From the NCBI GenBank assembly GCA_003586115.2, contig QVOM02000053.1:7801035-7865034 (forward strand): a stretch of 64,000 nt of DNA, given 5' to 3'. The DNA is from Salvator merianae. Its lineage: Eukaryota > Chordata > Lepidosauria > Squamata > Teiidae. Under the pieces are notes generated by a model. It was not told where the DNA came from and did no database searches. It was given only the letters and a program-made list of their open reading frames with translations. The position numbers and the translations under genes were made by a program. How positions within the stretch are numbered: the first letter of the stretch is position 1; every line of letters starts with the position of its first letter. Of this stretch, positions 58,616 to 64,000 are shown piece after piece.

Positions 58616-60044
58616 CTGGATTATAGAAACACAGTATTAATCAGCACCTGATGGCCAAACAAAGAATAAATAACTTTCAAAGTTAGACCATGTAGATCTC
58701 CACATTTTAAAAACTGTAATGAACATTCAACGTAGAAGCAAGTGAGGTCAGTAGCACCTTAGAAACCAAGAGAAAGAAGTTGGTAGCATGAGCTTTCGTA
58801 GACTTCATCAAATGCACTTAGCATAGAAATTCTCAATGTTCTCACAAAGAGGAATCATGTCAAGCCCTCCTTTTGGAGCAAAGATCCATCTTCAAACCTT
58901 TCTTTTAAGGTACAGTATTATGTAGTGCCTACAAATCTGTTACATTTTTTATTCTTAACCCAATAAGGCAGGTTATAATTCCACTTAAAAAGCGCAAAAC
59001 AGAGAAATATAATTGCAGCAAAAATGGACATTCCTTGCAGTTAATGGGTAGAATGCTGTATGGGAGACCAGAGCTCAAATTACCTCACTGAGGTTCAGGG
59101 CCAGGGAATCACTCTGATTTTCAACTTGGCTTACCCTGCAGGATGGTTGTAAGGACAGAACAGTGCATGAACTTCACAGTGCATGAACTGACTTCAAAGT
59201 AGTTTTGATAGTCATTGTGTTTGGCTATACATAGCTGTATACACAAGGACACATACAACTCAGTATCTTTATTGTTGAAACCAGAGTCATAACAATGGGA
59301 TCAATGCAACAGTAAAAATGATAAAATTTCCAAAATAGAGGAGGAAAGAAGATTACAGAATATTCAGAGAATAAAACTTCTTCCAAGCTTAAATTATTTA
59401 CGTTCAAGAGCTTCCTTAGTTTAATAGCAGCTGAAACAAACAAGATTACTTGATAACTAATAAAGGGAAAAACATCAGCTAAAAGAAAATCAATGCAATC
59501 TTGGACAGAGCCTTTAAAATACGCAATAATACTTCCAAGCATAAAGTATTGAAATGGCACTCGGTTTCCAGTTGTGCGCTCAGACAAACTGGGGCTAGGG
59601 TGTGTGAGCAAAGCAGAAATTCAGACTGTCTGAGTTTTGAGAAATTGGGGTATTTTTTAATAAAAATAGCTTTGGAAGTTAGGCTCATGTTGCTGTGAGA
59701 ACAGGCTGCTGGGCTACATAAGAAAAGTGGCTTGTTCCAGAAGTGTTCCTCTTATGATCTGAGGTATTTCTATAAAGCTTTTGTTCATCCGAAAGCCTGC
59801 CAAGACTTCCTTTCTGTGTATGGAGGCTACAGCAATTGGCGGAACATGATCAGCAGAGCAGGACAGAGCAGGACAGAGCAGAACGCTAACTAGAGTCTCG
59901 CCTTTGAGCTGGCCAGGACTGCATTTTGATAAGATCAAGGGGAGGTCCCACTCGGAGATTTGTCTGCCTCCTCTGCACCAGCACTGTATGGAAAGTGTCC
60001 AATAAATAAACAAAACTAGGGTCAGTTCAAAGGTCCTTCAAAAA
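58616..60044. other. RHPN2 intron 1, proximal part
   Basis: Holds a half repeat at 58735-58830 (AGAAAGAAGTTGGTAGCATG), a SINE-like block at 59040-59215, and a 10-bp repeat AGCAGGACAG at 59853-59882. No exon. Confidence 0.5.
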
Positions 60045-60475
60045 TCTGTGCTAGCATAGTACTTTACAGGGCAGCGCAGACACCGTCCGCACTGCATGGC
60101 CAAAAACAGGTCCTTAAGCTGACTACCAGTGTTTGTGGTGTGAACACCAGTAGCTGTGCCCGATCCTTGCCACAGCAGCATCCAGCAAGTGGTCGGCCAC
60201 TGCTATGGTGAGCAGCAGGCCCGTGCAGTACACAGGCATGATCAACCGATTGGGCCTATGCAATTGGGCCATGCGATGACCCAATTAAGTCCATACAGCC
60301 TGATTGGGGCAGCCCTATCAGGGCATTGCAGGGCCAACTGAGGCATTGCACAGGCCCAGTTGGGCCCAATTGCCCCATTGTGCATGTGTGATTGTGCGAT
60401 CACACATGTGCAATATACACAAGGCACTGAAGATGGCCACTGCAGCACAGGTAAGTGCGAATGATACCTTACCTG
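60045..60475. mobile_element. Foldback element family C, long copy
   Basis: CAGCGCAGACACCGTCCGCA near the left and GCACAGGTAAGTGCGAATGA at the right. The centre has repeated AATTGGGCC/GGCCCAATT-type inverted blocks (60240-60400). Confidence 0.55.
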
Positions 60476-61217
60476 AAGCTCACTATGAGCTCCGTCAAGT
60501 GCAAATAGGCTCAAAAGATACTTAGAAGTCCAGTAAAACCAAATGGGAGAATTTGGAAAATTCTCAGTCTTTGGCCATCTGATATTCTTAATTAGCCTGG
60601 ACGGGTAGGAGAAAAGAGGACAGGTGGTTGAGCTCAAACCTCCCACCAATATGTCTACCTTTGATGTCATCATCTAGGAATCTTGGAATACTTGCCCAGT
60701 TTCAACAGAAGTAGAATCCCACATTGGTGGGTTTTTGTTTTTTTTAATGCTGACAAAAAAGAATTCAAAATATGTTTTTTCCAGCCTCGGTCACCTAGAT
60801 AGTTGAAAATCTGACTACCAATATGAAAACTCCACAATGACTTATGTGGTATGTATGTTTCTCTTCAAATTCTGTTACCCAATCTTGATCAGATAAGACC
60901 TCTTGTCTGCACTGAGGGTGCAAACTCACAAAGAAAACCAGAAGGCATTCCAAGACTGCTTTTTTTTTTTTTCTTAAACAGAAGTGTTCTCATATTTGTG
61001 GTCACTGACTTTTTCTCTCCCTTGGGAAAACTCTCATAGACAGATAAGAAGTTCAAATATTATTTAGATTGCAGAATAAAAGGACAACAATAACAGCAGT
61101 CAAGCTTGAACACCATCAGGTGTTAGCTGGGGGCCCTACTTGCTGGAAACACCTCTAACCAAGAGAGCCTGGGGCAAAGGTCCATTGCTGGTCTTGCTCC
61201 TATTCTGCTCCACTTCT
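60476..61217. other. Gene-free intron stretch
   Basis: T-runs near 60730 and 60960; no exon or repeat recognised. Confidence 0.4.
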
Positions 61218-61329
61218 GGGTGATTCTGCACTGGTTAGGGTTAGGGTCTCCCTTAAACTGTACCCGTCTGTGGAAGGGAGAGTCTAGTCTGCTTGCTAGT
61301 CTGATATATCGGCCAGTGCAAAATCACCC
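61218..61329. mobile_element. Short TIR element (112 bp)
   Basis: GGGTGATTCTGCACTGG at the left and CCAGTGCAAAATCACCC at the right form 17-bp inverted ends with one mismatch. The start is kin to the family B start at 11838. It contains TTAGGGTTAGGG by chance. Confidence 0.7.
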
Positions 61330-61879
61330 TATGTCTGTGGATTTATTTAGCAGCAACAGACACAGGCTACCAATGAAACATCCCATGAATTTCTGGAGGA
61401 ACACAGCTCTGGAACATTGCAAAATGTCAGTGTCTGTCTGACAGTAGCAAATAAGGCTGTGACAGCACTGGTAACTAAGCTAAGGAGAAGGAAGAGTAGA
61501 GCCTCGCTTTTGGTGGGTTCTAGGTGGCCTCCTCTGTTCAAACTATTGAATTAAGGGCTGACAGATGAAAGTTGTTAAGACCTGTGTGGCGTTCTCAATC
61601 AGTGGTTGCAGTGTACAACGGATACTGCAACTGATATCCGAAGCAGACCAGTGTATGTTGAATTCTCAATCAGAAGTTCTTTGAGGCAGGAACAGGTCTT
61701 CCACATTGCTATACCAGCCAGTGGTGCTAAACAAATGAAAGTGAAACAGGACACCACTCTTCTAAGAACAGCTATTCATCGTTCTTGTGTTCCCATGACG
61801 AAAATAATGTGCCATTTTGCTCAGTGGCAGCCAGTGTGGGTGAGTGCAGCCAGGAGCCCCAGTTCGAGAGCTTCCATGG

Positions 61880-62000
61880 AAGTCCCACCGCTTTTGACTC
61901 TTCCAGAAGTCAAATCCTCTGAAGATGGCCATCATAGCTATGTCCAAAAGCTCAAGTTCTCAGGAGAACTATGGAACATGGCACAACAGCCCAAAAACAA
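61880..62000 (+). mobile_element. Dispersed repeat tail
   Basis: TCTGAAGATGGCCATCATAG through GAACATGGCACAACAGCCC resembles the common vertebrate repeat 'CTGAAGATGCCAGCCACAG..GGAACATGGCCATACAGCCC'. Class uncertain. Confidence 0.4.
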
Positions 62001-62034
62001 CTACAAATGAGATTGAAACCAGCTGAGATATCAA

Positions 62035-62402
62035 CCTGCCCGTGCCTTAAGATCCACAGATGAGGCCCTCCTGGTTATACCACCGCCTTCAATAGCTAAA
62101 GGGGTGGACATCCAGGATAAGGCTTTTTCAGTAGTGGCCCCCAGACTGTGGAACACTCTTTCCCCTGAAGTGCAGCAAGGTTCTTCACTTTACATCTTTA
62201 GGAGACAGTAAAGAGGCACCTATTTACCTTTGCCTTTGGCTAAAGGTACAGATTTCCCTCCCTACTTTCAGACTCCTGTTTTATTGCATGCCTTTTATGA
62301 GTTTTTGTTGTTGTTGTTGTTTTAATTGTTGTAACCCACCCTGAGACCTTCAGGTATAGGGCAGGATAAAAATGCAAATAAATAAAATGCAAATAAATAA
62401 AT
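62035..62402 (+). mobile_element. LINE (L2/CR1-type) 3' end, well preserved
   Basis: GATGAGGCCCTCCTGGTTAT, GTGGCCCCCAGACTGTGGAA, AACCCACCCTGAGACCTTC and the tail AAATAAATAAATAC in the usual order. Confidence 0.75.
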
Positions 62403-63265
62403 ACATTTTATCGTAGCTGCACTCTATCATAGCTGCTTCCAGCTGCACTCACCCATGCTGACCACCACTGATTGACTTTTTAATCAAAAGACTACTAAAT
62501 AAATTACCCTAACCAAGAGACTGTCAGAAAGTGCAGTGCAGTCCACCAGAAGAGTTTGCAGAAGAAAGAACCCTTAAACTCTCCATCTCCAATAGCTCCT
62601 GCACAGGAACTCAACAGTAGTCATTATCCAAGATTTTTAAAAGACACAGATTTTCATATGTTGCAAATATAGAAATACTATACAGCTGTTGTGGACATAA
62701 TGCTGTGGCTCAATTCCTGCAAACTAGCATGTAATGCAAAACTGTTATGTATATAATTGCCGCCTACGGAAAACTGGGGTTAGGGAAAGTATAAAGTCCA
62801 ATCTGCCTGTATAAGTCAGTGCAATTGTGTTGGGGAAGCCTGCTCTACCTGTTTAAATCAATCATATCACAGAGGCTAATTGCATTATTGAGGGAAGTTG
62901 CATATTACTGGCTGAATAAGAGCAAAGGTGTGCTGTACGAGTCATGTTATACAAAGGGCTACTATAATTAGAATGCAAACAGAACACCATGCAAACACAG
63001 AAATGGATTCACTTTATAGCTTTGCTTGTTTATCTTCAAACTGTTAACGATAAAAATAGGTAAAATACAGTCACCTCTTCCATAATGCTATGGCTTGGTT
63101 TCCACAAAGCACCATACAGTGTAAAAATCATATCTCCCAATAGCTGCCATCTATGGAAAACTAGGGATTAGAGGAACCATAAAAACCCAATCTATCTATG
63201 AAAGCTAATGGCATTGCAGAGCTGAGACTAACCCCATTTCCACAGTTATCTTTGGTATCCTAGTA
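62403..63265. other. Gene-free intron stretch
   Basis: A duplicated segment is visible: CCTACGGAAAACTGGGGTTAG near 62763 and CTATGGAAAACTAGGGATTAG near 63151, both followed by ATAAA..CCAATCT, so about 390 bp apart. No gene. Confidence 0.5.
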
Positions 63266-63372
63266 CCCAGCGGCAGCGGCTGGCTTTAAGGGCGGGTATT
63301 CATAACCTGCAGAAAGCAGACAATTGCTGTTTGTGGGGCCTCCGGGCCTCCGTACTGTCGCAGCTTTCGGGA
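63266..63372. mobile_element. Family D relative, opposite orientation
   Basis: AGCGGCAGCGGCTGGCTTTAA at the left and CCTCCGTACTGTCGCAGC at the right, the reverse complement of the 52008-52112 copy. Confidence 0.6.
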
Positions 63373-64000
63373 AAACTGGGCTCTGGTGGTGGTTTTTCCT
63401 GAAATAGTACTATCACTTATCTTGTAAACAGCACTGCCATTGTTCTTTTGGTCACTGCACATGTATGTGGGCCGAAAGGCCACGCACACACATCCTGATA
63501 TTTCATCATCCAGATGTGTGCATCCACTGCGTACGCACAAGGGCGAAAAAGATGCCCACGCATGCGCAGTGATCATGATTGTGCACTTCTGGGTACTTCA
63601 GGTCAGTGAACTACCCGGATGTGTGCATACCAAAAAGCGCACAGACAGTTGGCCTACGTCCATGGCACCTGTGGAGCTAACTCACGTTATTAAAAGTTTT
63701 CAAGATTGCACGATACCAGGGAAGCCATATTTTACCGTCTGCGCAAAAGCAAGTCTGTGCTGAAAGAAAAAGTGCTAAACAAAGGATTGTAATCCATTAC
63801 ATAACCACGATTTAAAACACTGGGAGTCAGAGGAGAAGCATTCTTGCATGTTATCCTCAAATCACCTGCTCCATCTGCCTTCCATTCTCTTGTCCATAGA
63901 ACATTCCAGTTCCTCTGTGTGGAAGAGATCTTAAAACCTGCCTTTTGAGAAATCTGGAGTGTCCTGAAATTAACCACCTTCTGTAATCTATAACATCTTG
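63373..64000. other. Gene-free end of the window
   Basis: CpG is slightly raised at 63430-63650 (GTGTGCATCC, CATGCGCAG blocks) but far below island density. RHPN2 exon 1 was looked for here and not found. Confidence 0.45.

Noticed and set aside
61230..61260. TTAGGGTTAGGG, telomere-like
   Set aside because: Only two units, inside a short TIR element.
61606..62010. 134-codon plus-strand ORF with a stretch recalling PTB-type RRM linkers (IRSRPVYVEFS)
   Set aside because: Only about a dozen residues fit, and its 3' half is a dispersed repeat. A pseudogene fragment is possible but not supported.
1..64000. CRISPR arrays, operons, prophage, rRNA or retroviral genes
   Set aside because: None seen. 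The regular repeats are microsatellites, a minisatellite and transposon copies, and no gag/pol/env-like frame was recognised.

Overview
This is a eukaryotic nuclear window, most likely from a squamate reptile (a gecko-like genome is only a guess). It has intron-split vertebrate genes, no operons, AT-leaning intergenic DNA, and many CR1/L2-type LINE 3' ends, tRNA-headed SINEs and short foldback DNA transposons. Two protein-coding genes can be read exon by exon. Coordinates were read from the sequence by eye, with splice sites placed on GT/AG and reading phase; no alignment or search was run, and family comparisons are from memory.

Layout. 1-4.9 kb: gene-free, several foldback elements and SINE pieces. 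About 5.0-6.4 kb: a CpG island with a leftward first-exon-like segment ending in a good splice donor; its gene would lie to the left and is not identified. 6.4-21.5 kb: gene-free, with SINEs, foldback elements and microsatellites. 21.65-29.07 kb (+): a complete six-exon short-chain dehydrogenase/reductase of the C-factor/sniffer type, 260 codons, with a TATA-like box and E-box upstream and AATAAA downstream. 29.2-36.9 kb: intergenic, holding a minisatellite, a foldback half and the probable 3' UTR of the next gene. 36.9-58.6 kb (-): RHPN2 (rhophilin-2), 14 consecutive exons covering everything from the HR1 domain to the stop codon, 659 residues in uninterrupted phase. Only the short first coding exon is missing, presumably beyond 64 kb. 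58.6-64 kb: the first RHPN2 intron, with repeats.

The two genes converge, their stop codons about 7.8 kb apart. No functional link between them is evident: one encodes a predicted soluble NADP(H)-dependent carbonyl reductase, the other a Rho-GTP-binding scaffold.

The most unusual feature is the density and kinship of small foldback (inverted-repeat) elements. At least seven sequence families occur, several sharing a terminus like GGCCCTTTCTGCAC. Some are nested in one another, one shows a perfect 8-bp target duplication with hAT-type ends, and several would fold into long near-perfect hairpins if transcribed.
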